DNA of 64,000 nucleotides from Lepisosteus oculatus (Eukaryota > Chordata > Actinopteri > Semionotiformes > Lepisosteidae): positions 13,971,501-14,035,500 of the forward strand of contig NC_090704.1 of NCBI RefSeq assembly GCF_040954835.1. The letters run 5' to 3'. Both the position numbers and the translations under genes were made by a program. The notes beneath the pieces were generated by a model that saw only the letters and a program-made list of their open reading frames with translations, did no database searches and was not told where the DNA came from. The first letter of the stretch is position 1. Each line of letters opens with the position of its first letter. Of this stretch, positions 16,901 through 31,900 are shown piece by piece.

Positions 16901-19900
16901 GTCCTTCAAATCCAGTTCTGTCATTTTAAGGGCATATGACAAGCAGAACAGAAACATAATTGTCTTATCATGCTTCCAGCATAGCAGGATCCAATATGCC
17001 TTGTATTTAGCTGTGGTGCTACTTTAAACTTCTGCCCCTACTCTTTGCTTGTTCTTAATTTGAAAAAAAAATATTTAGTGTTATTTTTATATTCTCAGTT
17101 GATATTAATTCACACTCTTGAGTTCTGGCACTTACCATTAGTTATGAGTACACTGTTCTCGAGCAAGGTACATATTTTTGCTAATGCAGTATTTACCACT
17201 GCTGCCAGCATCTTTAAAGGCAGACATCTAATGAAAAATGTCAGTTTGCATCATTCTATTTGGACAGTTGTTTATTACCTCTAGCTGTAGCAGACTAGAC
17301 TATAATCAGACTGTTACAGAAAGTTCACTTGCTAGTCCATTTATGGTCAGTTTCTCAAAATTAAAGGTATGCATCTCAAGAAGGGGAAAAAAAAGTTGAT
17401 CATGCCTTTTTTCTTCCCATGTCAGGGACACAATTTTTATTATTACTACTTCTAAGGACTCCAGTGGACACAATCCTGAATTTTTGTACTGCATTGTGCT
17501 TAAAATAGGGTTTGACTAATCTGTCAGTAAAGCCTATCTTGCTCATACCAATGCATTTTTTTTTCTTGCAGGAACATCAAATCTTTCCATCTGGCTACAT
17601 GTTTATTGACAAAGAAAATTAAAGTGTCTTTCTGATTTTCATGTCAATTCTCTGTTTTAGGGAATCTGCTGTGGTATGTGGATTGCTTTCATTTTTCCAA
17701 CTTGCTTCTTAGATTTCTAAGTCAAAAGACAGAAAAATCAAACAAGCTCCAGGGAATGTTAAATTGGGAATGTTGACTGTTGTCATATTTCTGTGGAGAG
17801 ACAGAAGCAGCTTCAAGCTGGTTACTGATAAGGGGGCGCAGGGCTGGACTGCAAAGTACAGTTGATAAGTACGTTCAAATTGACATTCTTCTTCACTAAT
17901 GATAAAATCAATAACCTTCGTGTCTTTGTTGCTGGTTTCACACAACTTACCACCCCTTGTGCAGCAATCAGTGCAGCTAGTGTACTCCTTCCTGAAGTCC
18001 CAGGGGTGCAAAAGGAAACCCGCACTTCGTGTCCCCTGATCACATGCCTGTCCATCTCTGTCAGGACAGCCTCCGCCTGCTCTGCAGTCTCATACTCAAT
18101 GACAGCAAAACCCCGGATGGGACTGCCTTCATCCTGAGCAAGCTGTGAGCATGGAGAAAAAATAAAAGGCGAGTCACTTCACTGTTGTTCATACACTGAT
18201 CCATCAGGAAAGCTTCACCACCTACAGTCTCTGCCTATCAGAAAAAAACAACAGGTATGGCAATGTTATTACTGAATAGCACCATTTCTTGATCTCACAG
18301 ATGTTGCCCCATGTTTCATGTATTTCCAGGACCTCAGCTTTTAAACAGACTGTTAGATTTTGTTTTCCTGATGTAAAAATTGATTGTTTTTTTTAAGGAA
18401 TTCATTTTTCCTCAGCAGCAAAAACAAATGGTGGGTGCAGTGAAGCAACCCTTCAGGGAAACCGGATCTTTTTTAACAACCGTATAGAACACTGCATCTG
18501 TGCTCAAGAAACATAGCAGCAATCTGACTCCCCCTTCTTCCCTGTAACTGCTGTCTCTCTTGATTTCTTATTATTGGTGTAACAGTGACAAAGATTTCTA
18601 CCTGTGGTTGTCCATAAATCCCAGTGTGACTTATTTTGCAGTCTTTTCTCTTTGCAGGATATCTCGGCTTGGGGGAACATATCTATAAACCCTGGCATTC
18701 CCTCATTAACAGCGACAGTGGTAAGTATAAAATCTGCATCCTCCTCTTTATGTTCATGTTCACATTTCCATGTTCCGATCAGGTAATTTAGTCTCATCGC
18801 TGTAAGAACAACTGACAGCAGTTTCTGAATATCCTCTAACAAAGGGTTAGTTCAGCATCTGGCTTTCCTGGGACACACAAACAACTGACCAAAAGCCAAA
18901 TATAAGACATATACTTTAAATCATGATAACCACTAATGGTAACAATAAATCTTCTGAAAAGAATCAGGAGATAACTGTTGTTTCGCTTCAAATGTGGCTT
19001 TCATACTGAAGGTAATGTTGGGTCTACTCGACATATACCTCTAAATATAGTGGTTTCCAGACAAAGACAGATTAAAAACAGCAGCCTGACTGCCTTGTAG
19101 CCTGATCCCTTGAGATCTCACCAGCTAAACAGAGCTGAACCTAGTCAGTCCTGGAAAGGGAGACCTCCAAGGAAAACCAGACTGCTGTTCTAAGGCTTTT
19201 TTGTGGACCATCTTGCTTACACACATCCTGGGCCTTTTAAACCTATGCCCCCAGCATGGCGACAGGAGACAATGCTCTCTTGGAGCAGCTGTCCTTCAGA
19301 TGAGACAAATCAAGATCCTGACTGCTTGGTCATTGAAGATCCCTAGGCACTGCTAAGAAAAAGTTGCATTGTCCTCACTAAATTCCACTGTGTGTGCACT
19401 CAGGTCTGACCTCCATAAGTTTCTCCCCTAATGGAACTGCTGAAGGAATCTCTCAGATCTCCACCTGAGCTGCTGTGTAATGCGGCTGCTGGCACACAAT
19501 GAGTGCTGCACTTCAGAAGTGGAGGGTGACTCTACTACATGTGAAGTATTTTAAAATTGTCTGGGAGGGAGAGTGGCATAGAAATAATTGACTTTTGGCG
19601 GGTGATGCAACTGAAGTCTACATATTACTCTATACGACACTTGGACCTTTAATCAATTTTGGTACCAAGCAAAAATAAAAGTGAAACTAAGCCTAGAACT
19701 CGGGGATATAGACAAAAAGCAAAAAGAGTACAAGATTTAGTCAACAATGCAAATTTAAGACTGTTGAGGTTTACTTATGTGACACTGATCTGTGCAAAAC
19801 ACTAATTCTAAACTGTAGACTCGATTCCATATTTCTGGAATTTTAAGTTCAAGATTCCTGATTGAATGACAGAATCCAAAATGCAGTAACAGACATTACA

Positions 19901-22900
19901 CGATATACAAAATAACAAAAAATGATACCTTTGTGAAACAATGTTGCAAACTCTTTACAATATTAAATGTAAAGATGCAAAAATTACACTCTTTAAACAG
20001 CAATTTTTAATATGAATGTTTACCCATGCATTTTACCTTCAGGGAACATAATGTTTTCCTTTACTCAATAAGAACAGTTAACATTAAATGCTTTAAAGGG
20101 AAATTGAGAACACTGAATCTATGCTGAAATATCCCATTCCAAAGCCTTGAGGCACATTCAAAAAGTATCAGTTCAAAATGTCTAGTGTTTATTCTTTGCA
20201 AATGTTTCCTACGGTGCCGATTTTAGATGAGAAGTTAAACAGTAAGGAATACCAGCCATACAAGTCCAGGGCACTGTCTGTGTCTTGCAGTGCATGCTGT
20301 TGCTATTTAGGAGATCACGAGGAATAACATCACCCAATAAGAAAATGTGTTTAGGAATGTTTATTGAAGCACTACACATAAGACTCTTTGGCTCGACATG
20401 CTTGAATGAGGGCCAACCACCGGGCTGTGGGGCAAGGACGTCAGGACCCCTCTATAGAGAAAGAAAGGTTAACCAAGGGGTATCTTCAGAAGTGGGGTAG
20501 AGGAAGGATGCAGAGAGAGGGGCTTACTTTTAGTTTTTCAGGAACTGACATCATGGAGAATTACTGGTTAGAGCAGCAGTAGATATGCTGTCATCCCCCC
20601 AGATTTTGTTAAAAACACCATTAAATTAGGTTTGCCAATCTACAAAATGTTAACAGGATAAGTCATAAAATTAGGTAGTCACCTTATTACTTATGAATGT
20701 TACTTTTGTCCAGGCTGTCAGTTTTTGAACATTAAGGCCTAGATAATGTGCTGACGTACTTCTTAATAATTAATTAAACCTGTACTATTTCTGGATAGTT
20801 TTTTTTAATCCCTGGAACATTTAACATGTTGAACTTCCCTCCCCATTCTCCTTCGTTAATTGAGCCTAGACTCGAACACAGTGCAGGCCCTCTTACAGTT
20901 TTCAGAGGACTAGCTGCTGTACTTGTGATCTGTAGACTCATTCACTGACAAGCTGTGAAATGCAGTTTAACCTTACACACACTACATGAAATGTTAGAAG
21001 CTACATTGTCAGGCAGGTCTAGACTGTTATTAGAACTACACTGCCTACAGAGCGCCCCTGAAAAAAAGCAAGCCATTACCTCTTTTACAGTTCTCTGAGC
21101 CATTCAAGGAAAAAGAAAGCCTTTTATGATAACATTTCACTGCACCTTTTTTTTAAAGATGAAATATTAGTGTCATTCTCTTATTAAGTTTTAATTATTC
21201 CAAATCCTTCCACTATTCACTATATGCAAAATAATTTTCACTCTTCTTGTTCCCTCCCTAAGAATGACAGAGTGAGTCAACACATTTAAAAAAATATGTG
21301 CTGGACGCGAGGTTGCATGTGAGAAGGCAATGCAAGTTTGACTTCTTTTAAACCTGCACTTGACAGTTTTCTACTTCATCAGTTTTTCAATCAATTCAGA
21401 AGAAAGTCAAAGTGCCAGGTATGATTTGCCGTTTATTTAAAATCGACTACCATGCTTTTCAAATGCATTTAAAATAAATAAAAGAATGATGCATCAGCTG
21501 TATTTTTGTGATGATGAAAATGGAGACATAGTAAAAGGAATGTTTCGCACATTTCTGACTTTACTTCTGTGAGATTAAGTGAAAATGAAGATACCACCCA
21601 TACCTCTGTTCTTTTGCATTTAACTGTTGGATGTCATCTGCTGTTAAGTAAGCTGCACCACTTTCAAAGACTACTTAGCTATAGCATTCTTAGGGAAGGT
21701 TTGAACCACTTAAAGGACACTTTTATAGAGAGTGCCCATGAAAACACTCTTACCAAAACACACCAGGGTGAACTGTCTTATAGACACTGTATTAGAGGAT
21801 TATTTTAAGTACTCCTTCAAGCACCCTCTTCAGGGTCAGGCTGCAGAAGATGAATGGGAAAGCTGCCGTTTGAGAGCTCTAACTCTGTAGAGGGGACTCC
21901 ACAACCTTTGCATTGGCTTCTGGTCTAGCTAATGACAGGCCTCAAATAGAGCCAGTGGCAAATGATACGCTAAAGTCATTTCTACCCCTTTATCTTTGTT
22001 TTGGATGGCACTGTGACCTGAATGACCTTTAGAATTCCCCTGCACTATATATCAGCTTTTTAACATCCTTCTGATAATCAATCCAGATTAAAAAAGCAGA
22101 AAAAAAATTATGATGTTCAATTTCTTACTCAGACACAAATTAAGTAACCTTTTCCCTCATACCCAATAACATATAAAAAAACAAATCAGTAAGACACAAT
22201 ATTGTTTAAAGGCTGTAAAAAATTGGAAATGTTAATTTGAAAGACAATTCTTCAATGATGCAACCACTAATTAAGGTCATTAAACATTTGAGTACAATAG
22301 ACGTAAAGCCTAGTATTATGTAGGATTTAGAACCAATGTCAATTGAGGTCTTTTTAGTTATTGTACTTACTCGTCATAGTAAACCAAAAAAGGTTTGCTC
22401 ACCTAACCACTTACCTGGCAGAAGACGGGTTTATACGTTTTGGAGAAAATTTGTGCCAACTCATCCGTGTCGGAGAAGTCGGAAGGAAGTTTATCAACAC
22501 AAAGGCACTTGGAATGAAGGTGGTCAGCAGTGAGCTGGTTGACGTCTGTCCACTGTACCATTAGGGTGCGATCGCCCTGCTGCTTGCCCAACAGTTCTGA
22601 CCTGGCTTTGGAGGCAGAGTCCTTCTTCATGTACTCCACAAAGCCATAGCCCTTGGAGTGGCCCGTGAGCTCACTGTAAACGAGAAAGCACCTCTCAATA
22701 TTGCCGTAGGTGCGCACCAGTTCCTCAAACTGCACTGCCGAGTAGGTATGTGGCAGATTGGTGATGCACAGAAGGGAGTCCGTGGGTTGGAGCTGCACCG
22801 AGATCTCCTTCCCTCGGATAGCTGTCTGGTGGAATGTCCGGATGGCATCCTGAGCCTGCTCCCCATTCAGCAAGGTCACAAACGCTGAAAGAAAAGAGTT

Positions 22901-25900
22901 AATGTCGTTTTATGGCTGCAAAAGGCAAGTACACCACTTACTCTACAATTAGCTTCTGTTTTGCTTATCAAGATGCTTTATTTATTCCCTGGCTTACTCC
23001 TGTCAGCATCTCACAAAGAAGCTATTTTTGTATCAGACACATGTGGAAGCAGCATTATTTAAGAGGCTCACTGGAATTGTTCTCTAGATCTGAATGAAAA
23101 CAATGTTTAAACTAATTTTTGACAGCAATTATCACAAAATTGCAAAACATGTTTCTTAAGTGTTTGTTTCTGGTTAGTATTCCCAAATTCCAAAGCTACA
23201 AAGGGAAAGCTTCATTGTATCAACGAACGTTTCAGTCTTTACCCAAAACAATGATTCAGAATAATATCAATCTCACAGTTAATCAAGAGGATAACATCCA
23301 TGGAATATTCTTGAGGAAAATAAATGAAAAAGAGGAATGCAATATGTCAAAGAAATTCTAATTTTATCTGCCAGGGACTTCTTTTTCTAGTGCACACATT
23401 TTTAATGTTCAGATTCACGTTTCCCCATTAGCCTACAGGAAGTACTAAAATCCATTATCATTCATCATCTCCCAAACTTCTATTTAATAAGCACAGTGAA
23501 TCTGAAGAGTCAGAATATTTGCCCGAGTCTTTTTCCTTTGTCACACAGACACGCTTCCAAACAGTAACAGGATTCATGCAGATCCTTTCATAAATACTGA
23601 AGCATGTAATTATAGTCCAGTTAAGGGATAAAAAGCAGGAATTATGAAAAATTATTTTAATTAACAGATGAAAGCCCTATGGAAGCAATCACAGATTTAC
23701 AGTTCTTAGTATCCTGCTTTCATTTCCACAGTCATCAGAATAATTTCATCTAATTTTCAAATTCCTGAGTTAAGAGGCGACATTCATTTTGCAGATTTCA
23801 TGTCCAATACAACAGTCCCCTAATGCATTATACATTTAAAAATAGCTGTATAATCAAAGATCACCATAATGCACTCAAAATATCCCTACAAAAAAGGATG
23901 GTACAGATTGTGTCTATAAATAAATCTGTGGACTCAGACACAAAAAATATCCTAGCAATCACACTTGAAATCATTATAACTAATGCCATCAACTGTTAAA
24001 GCAGGAACTCTTTACCACCACTTTATATTCTAGGGGGACATATAAAAAATTTTCTAGTACACAAAAGATACAAAATTACAAAAAACATATTCTTTACACA
24101 AAAGGAGCTTACACAGTCTTCAAGACGTAAGCTTATTGCATAACAATACTCAACTGCTTGACTACCGACAGCTTTAAGAATGTTAAGAGGGAAAAACTTT
24201 GCTTAATTACAGGATATAATTCCAAGCACGGAGTTCATTTTAATACGCGCATGTGAGGGGGGAAAAAAAGGTTTCCCTGAATACATTTTTTATTCAGTTA
24301 CCCTACCACACCATGTCTGAATAAAATAATTACACCACTTCTATTATTCATGGTCTCTCTTCAAAAGGACAGCTTTCGTCTGACGCAAAGAAATCATACT
24401 ACTTATCTACCTTTTAGCTTTATCTCGTTTACATTCTTATAAAGCCATACTCAAGTGAAGAAAGCATTAAATCAAAACAAAGGTTTTAAAACAATATATA
24501 CCTACTTTACAAAAAAATAGAAAAATGCCTTAACAATTAATAAATTAATGCTATCAAATGGAAAACCAAGGGTGAAACTGAAAGAAAAATCGAACAAAGC
24601 CAACTGCATCTCAAAACATACTGGGGCACAGTATTGCTCTCTATTCTTAGTGAAGTCCTAACCAAAGATGCCTTCTGAAGCTACCATAAAGAAAATTACT
24701 TGTACCGATGGTGTGGATCTCATGCACGATGTTCCAACCATCGGCAGAGTAAAAAGATCCATGTGGAAATACCGCCTGCGGGCTGGAAAAAACCCAGGGC
24801 AAAAGCAGTCTTGCATGTCACCAGAGGGCAGCAATACTCACAGATCTATAGAACAATAAACTTAATAATATTCAACAATTCAATAAAAATCCTTGTGGGT
24901 GCTCCGATTGTCAAATACTGTACATACTGTTAGAAGACGGGGGTTAAGAAAATAGTTAATATCTGAAAATAGACCAAGCAGGATGATCAATTATTAAACA
25001 ACACCCCAAATCGTTAAGATAGGGCAAGAATATACCTATAACTGTTGGTATAATTATCGGCACTGGAGTTTTTTGTTCTCTTGCCCAGCTTTGTTGTAAA
25101 GAGTAATAAATCAGGCATACTGGGTAACACAAATATTAATACAACATAAAATACAGCATACAAATTACTCTATTTACAAACAAAGCCACCCCATAGGCCT
25201 ACGCTCTGACAACCAGAAAAAAGCCAGACGGCTACCAAATATCCAGAAATCCTTTATAACACACATGCAAACCAGAGATAAACCTGCCCTCAAAACTAAA
25301 CCTACTACGACCTACAGTTAAATCTCTCTCTATAAATCTGGATGCTACAAAGTAAACGGGAAACCTAACTCCATATCCTAAAAAAGCATCCACTAACCAG
25401 GGGAGTTGGTTTTTATCCTATGGATTCTCTACACAGGAAAATGGTTTCCAAATAACAAGAGAATGACAAGCTCTTAACAAGGTTCAAATATTTAAATCTG
25501 GTCTTTACAGATGATCTGGAAAAGGAACTCCCGCCTGGCACACACTTTCTTCTCTCTCTTCATGTCTTTATCTCACTCTCTCACTTGCTCTCTAACTTTT
25601 TTTTTGGTGATTTTCCTGGACTGTTTATGACACCTAACCATTTATCCAGAACTTAATGAACCAAGGTAAATTAGACGATTCCTTGATCAATGTATCTCAG
25701 ACCCAATACAACTCAGTACTAACACCCCAGTTCCTTTCTTGCTTTGAAGCTCCTCAGAAACCTCAATGTTGACACTAGTTGATGTGTGGTGAGCGTTCTG
25801 ACGCACTATGGCATCCAGGTGGATGCTGCACATTGGTGGTAGTTGAGTGGAGTGTCCAGAAAAGCGCTATATAAATGTAAGCAATTATTATTATTGCTAG

Positions 25901-28900
25901 CTAGATGTTGACAACTCCCCATCTAGCTGTAACAATATCTTTACCTGAGGTAAATGCATATATGCATTTGTGTGGCAGTGTACAGACGTGTCGGATTATT
26001 CAATGATCTACAGTTATTGCTGAATTTTTATTCAGGATATATCCTACCAATAACTCAAAAAGAAAACAAAAAAAGTTTTAAAATGTTTCCATTCTGAAAA
26101 AAAAAACTAAAAAGTTGCTTATCTAGTAGCCATGTCAAAACATTTACCAAACCAACTCCACAACTGTTTTACAACCTCAAAGTAGCTTCTTGCAACTCAA
26201 TGACCGCAGACGTTTTAAGATCACATTGTATCAATCTGAATTAATCAAGAAATGCATACAGCGACAGTAATGATCACTATGCTTGATACACACTCCATGT
26301 CCGAACCTGCGACTTGAGCTTCACCTTTTAATAGTAGGCGGTCTATTTTAAACATTGTCTTTGATCATTTCAAAAAACTAAAAAGTTGCTTATCTAGTAG
26401 CCATGTCAAAACATTTACCAAACCAACTCCACAACTGTTTTACAACCTCAAAGTAGCTTCTTGCAACTCAATGACCGCAGACGTTTTAAGATCACATTGT
26501 ATCAATCTGAATTAATCAAGAAATGCATACAGCGACAGTAATGATCACTATGCTTGATACACACTCCATGTCCGAACCTGCGACTTGAGCTTCACCTTTT
26601 AATAGTAGGCGGTCTATTTTAAACATTGTCTTTGATCATTTCAAGTGCTAATCTTTTGCAAAAATGGTAAAGTGTGCAGACAAAAGAATTTCTGCAATGC
26701 AACGCAATTGTTCATATTTAAAGGATTAGAATGCATGCTGTACATTCATCAGCCTCTGTTAACTAATTTAGGTGCTGGAAAACAAAGTGTTGATGCAAAA
26801 TGTAAAGGTTGTTCAAGTCAGATAAGCAGAGTAAGAGCTTCTCTGAAACTCTCATTTAGGGAGTAAAACACAGAATTCGCAAATCTACCCATTTGTGTTT
26901 TGGGGGGTTTTCATAACGATTCTATTCACAAACAAGAACTGCCTTAATTCTGGAGTAAATGATTACAATACCACGCAGACCACAATCCCATCTTGATAAC
27001 TCACATTCCACCCCTCCATTCCCAATACATTAAACTACAGGTCCTTGCAATACCCACTACATTTCATCTAAGGGACCCAGAAAAAACCTTAAACATAACA
27101 ACAGAAATGCATACCCAGATTTTATCCGACTTTAACAGGACGCACAGACAGCAGGTTCGAGAATCACTGTATCCTGCTACCAGGATTTTGATAAAATCAA
27201 ACTTCATCTGCTGTGTTACCATAATTACAGCTACAAGACAGTCTGGATCTCATTGCTTTACATCTCTCTTCACTACAGCCACTGTACAACAGATACAAAG
27301 GAGCCAGTCCTAGACAACAGCCCTTCTATTTGTTTATTACATTTTTTACAACTGCCCACATTCATTATTGGATCAATTAATGACAATCTTCTCTGCGTTC
27401 AAGCATCAATACCTGCCATAAGTGGGAGGCATGATTCCCACACAACACAGTGTACAGGGCTTAGTGGACAGTTGGGAGCTTCAGGGTTACATATCTATTG
27501 CAGACTACATAACCTCATCAAAAACATACTAAAATTGCCTTCTTGAAGAGGTTTCTTCTATAAAAGCTGAAAAGCGGACAAAGAAAAATCTAATTAGATG
27601 AATACTGACTCATGTTCACATTTTTGCAGTTTCAGCTATAGATATCTGTCAGGATGAGAGAAACTCAAATGTGCTCTTTCTGTTCCCCCCAAAAATATTT
27701 AAGATTTTAATGCTGACCAGTCTCAGTTTTTACAGCTATAGATTCAGTTGTGTATCGATTATAGAAAACAGACACCACTGCAAAGACTGAAACAACTACA
27801 GCTGAAACCAGTTCTTGTTTAAAATTTCTGAAAAATTAAAATAAAAGATACGAGACACTTCTGTTCATTTTTCTGCCTTTCATGCCAAAGCAACACATAT
27901 GCCTCCCAATGTAATTTAATAGTTACAAATGATGTAACATTTAATCATTTCTGATGTCTGGTGAAAGGAGCATTCCACAGTGTAAGAACACAATATTTAT
28001 TATAAAGCTGCAGATATGAACCTTGAACCAAACCAAAGCCCATTTTAAAGTATGATTAGAGTATTTTCAACTTTCTCAGAAGAACAAAGAAAAGCGGTGA
28101 TAAACATTACATTTTGGTCCAAAAAAGCAGGCATGTTTTTTGAAGCTCTTGGTGTGTATAGATTTTGCATATCAATCTGCAAAGAGAACCCCAAAAATCC
28201 CGGATCACTCAGAGACTTAAATGTCTGTTGTCACAGAAATGGGTTAATTTCATCTCCATGCAAGTAAAAGAATCTGACAGCCAGACATACCCAGTTTAAA
28301 GGATTCCTAAAATGCACTTGACCATTTTTCTCTGAACCAATTGATATGCTGAGTGTCTGCTTACCAACCTGAAGCATGGTTTAGCAAAGCCACAGTCAAA
28401 GCAAACATTTCTAAAATACAGGGATCTGTTCGTGTAAAACAAAGTTCCTTGACGTGTTGAAAATGTTTGGGTTCATTTTCATGGGTGAACTCTTTGAGAG
28501 TGATAAAGAAACCTATGCTAAATTTCCTTTTACAGCTATTGCCTTATGAAGGATGTTTAAGAAAGAGATGTTGACTAGAATCGACCTCTTTTAGAATTTG
28601 CTTTATGGAAATCCTGGATGCTCAAGAGCAAGATCAACATTAAATCAAGGTGTGATCACAACTAATACAACAAGATTAGCAGTTCACAATGTACAAAGAA
28701 AAACAAAAACATCTTACAATATTTGCCTCATGAAAACCCATGTGCCAGTGCATAGTAGATTCTGTACAGTACCCTTATTTCATTACAACATTTGTAAAGG
28801 TTTAAAATCAATAAAATAATGTCCTGCTCCATTACCAATTAACTTGCTTAAAATTATTATCTAAAATTATTCTCTAATAATGTGCAGTATACACCGAATT

Positions 28901-31900
28901 CAAAGAGATCCAGAATTAAAAAGGGGGAGATTGTGATGATTTACATTCAGGTAGTCACACAGGAGAAACAAGCACAAGATAAGGGTCCTGCAGTTCAGCA
29001 AAAAGATCAGTGGTCTTAAAAGCCAATTAAATATGGCATAAGAGGCACAATATGTATTATTTGAAGGAATGACTCACATCTGAAGGGCTGAATAATTTCC
29101 TGTTGCCCTCCTGCTGCTCATTTCAAAATCTAGATATAATTTAAATACAAGTCTAGCCCTGCATGAACACTAACGTTATGTTAAACCCCGCAATACAAAC
29201 ACCTTAATTTTTTTGTAGAGGTCTTCAGAAAATGGGACAAAGTTTAACACCTCAACACAAAGTCTCCAATATATTTTTGCCTATTACATATGAAAAACAA
29301 AAATGGTTTTCCTAACTAATTTTACCAATTGAGTATTTTCTAATGGGAAAAACTGCAAATACTTTCGCTGTTTAGTATTTATTTTATGAAGGTTCTCAAA
29401 ATAAGGCTTGAGATTTTTTACATCTTTTAAGAGAATACAAAAGATCCGCAATCACTGATGTGAAGTCATAAATTACAGCCCACTGCTGGCTAGCAGTATA
29501 TTTTATCAAAGTACTGTATGAATCATTATTGATGTGTTGCAGAAAAAAAAATGCTTTTAGGCATAATGACCTCTAGAGTTTCTTGATGTTCCAGTCTCTT
29601 ACCAGCTACTGCAGTCTAAATTGCATTCCAAAACTTGAAAAGCAAATAATACACTTCAATCAACAATACATTCTGAAACATTATATATTTATGATAAAGC
29701 TGACAGTTATTTAATGCATTATTATGGTCTGATAATCTGGAACCTTTTAAAGGCCATCAACTGGTAAAATTAAAAAGGGCACTACACCCAAATTAGTCAA
29801 GACTTAAATGGCTTATGTGAAGAATGTCTTTATCTGCTAATAAAAACAAAGCCTTAAGCGCAAGAAATTAAAAGGCTCCTACATTTTTTTTATACATGGA
29901 TACAAACAGACTCACACAATGTGGAGATCTCCTTTAAATAACACCCTGGTGTCTTCATTAAAGGACAATTTTTTTTTCTATAAATTTCTCAGTTCCCTAT
30001 TCCCGCCTCAACGTCTGGTGTCATTCTTGGTTGCAGAAAGGCAGCATATGGCTCTGGAATTCCATGAGTGTCCTCAACGGAGACAAACATTACTGTTTTT
30101 ATTACTCCCCTGGGTGGGAAAAATGCAATCGGAAAACGATCCAAGCACAACCTGTATATTAACTTCTTTCATGGCTACCTAATAAGCACTGCTTTTCTGG
30201 CCAAACGATGCCTGATGTGCTGAGCACAGCGCTCACATTAAATAAACTTTTTGAAACCACAAAGCCTCATTACCCATATGCACAGTGCAGTAGCCCACGG
30301 CACCAGTTCACTGCTCCAATTAAAAAAACAGCCCCAGGAGCTATTTCATACATACTCACACAAAAGTACAACTGTACATAACCAAATATATCCTATAACT
30401 ATCCTCCAAGGCCTGTTCCAATAAATTTTACAACAAAATCTGTTCCCTCTGCTTCCATTGTTTACAGTGCTTTTTAGTGTGAATGTATACCAAAACAACT
30501 CTCAAAAAGCAAAGCTGCAGTATGTTGAGAAATTGTGTGCCTTTAAAGTACATAAACCATTCTAACACAACACGGTTTTCTCCCTCATTTCAGTGACAGG
30601 GATGTTAATTTAGCACATTGTGAAAAGCTCAGGCCCGATCAGGTGTTTTTTTACACCATTTAAAGAAATTAAAAACAAACAAATTAGTTGACTGTAGAGT
30701 GTCCCCAAGAAGAATCACTTTAGCAGTTCTGAAGACTTGAGCCATATCAAATATCTCAGTGCTCAACATCCTGTAAGACTGCTTGATCCCCCTTAAATTT
30801 TAATGGCTCTTACTTCAGCTTTCTGCACTATTATCCTGCTTCCAAAAGAACACAGAAGCCAGCAGGAGGTTTTTCTGTGCATCTTCACATCATAATGTAC
30901 ATTAGATAATAATAATGATTCTGCACAGGGCAACCTGGGGAGATGTGCAGGCAATCAAGGCACATTTGTATAGGCCTTTTGTCCCTGCTTGCTGTGGGGG
31001 CGGGGTACATTTGTTTAGGAAAAGAAAAGAGGGTTGTGGACCTCAATTTGGGTCAAGAGGCCAAGGTCTATCCTTTCAAATTACAGAAATCTATATGCTG
31101 TTGTCATCAATGATCATGATATGCAGAAGATTTGTTTGGCTTAGGTAAAATTAATAAAAAAAACAGGAGTAACACTGAATAGACATAATGCAGAACCACA
31201 TCTTGCAGTAACAGATTTAACAACATGGATCACAAAGATTTTTCCATCTTTAGCATTAGACTTCTCACACAAATTTGAGGAACAATGGGCTGGAAAGTTA
31301 ACAGTGACTGCATTAGCACTATGAAGTCCTGCCTAATGCAAAGTCTGTTCATGTCTACAGTTCAAAGCAGTTTTTTCAATGGAAAGCATCTCCTAACTCC
31401 TTTATCGCCTTGTGGGCTGCTTGCACTCAAGAACCTGGGAAGATAAAGGCATAAAAGGGAGGAAACAAGGCAGTAAGCCAGATTTACAGCAGGAATATCA
31501 ATAATTGCTTCAGTTCCTAAAGTTCCTTTATGGCTGCTAATGGGGCAGCAAGCTTGATTATTATTATACTGTGCTCAAAGAGTTAGGAGAAACTATCAAC
31601 ATACCCTGAGACCTTTGTTTCGGGGGTCACTTAGTGCAGATTTGAAAACTCAGCCTCTTTGATCATTTCTATTATTGGAACTGTCAGCTCTAAGATGACA
31701 AGTAAGGCAGAGCAAATTAGAAGTACTCTTTATTCAAACATTGCATTACTAATTACAACACCTAAAAAAAACTCTTGTCATTCTTCACTTATACAGGTGG
31801 CTAGAGCGTGTCTAGGGCTTAGAAGATGACATCAGGACTAGAGAAGCCACAACAGTGAAATTCCAATTAATTAAATTTGGGATAGGCCCAACTTGAACAT

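Noticed and set aside
19105..19200. Possible 5S rRNA gene
   Set aside because: Too many changes in the internal control region, and it is joined to a SINE body; a retroposon head.
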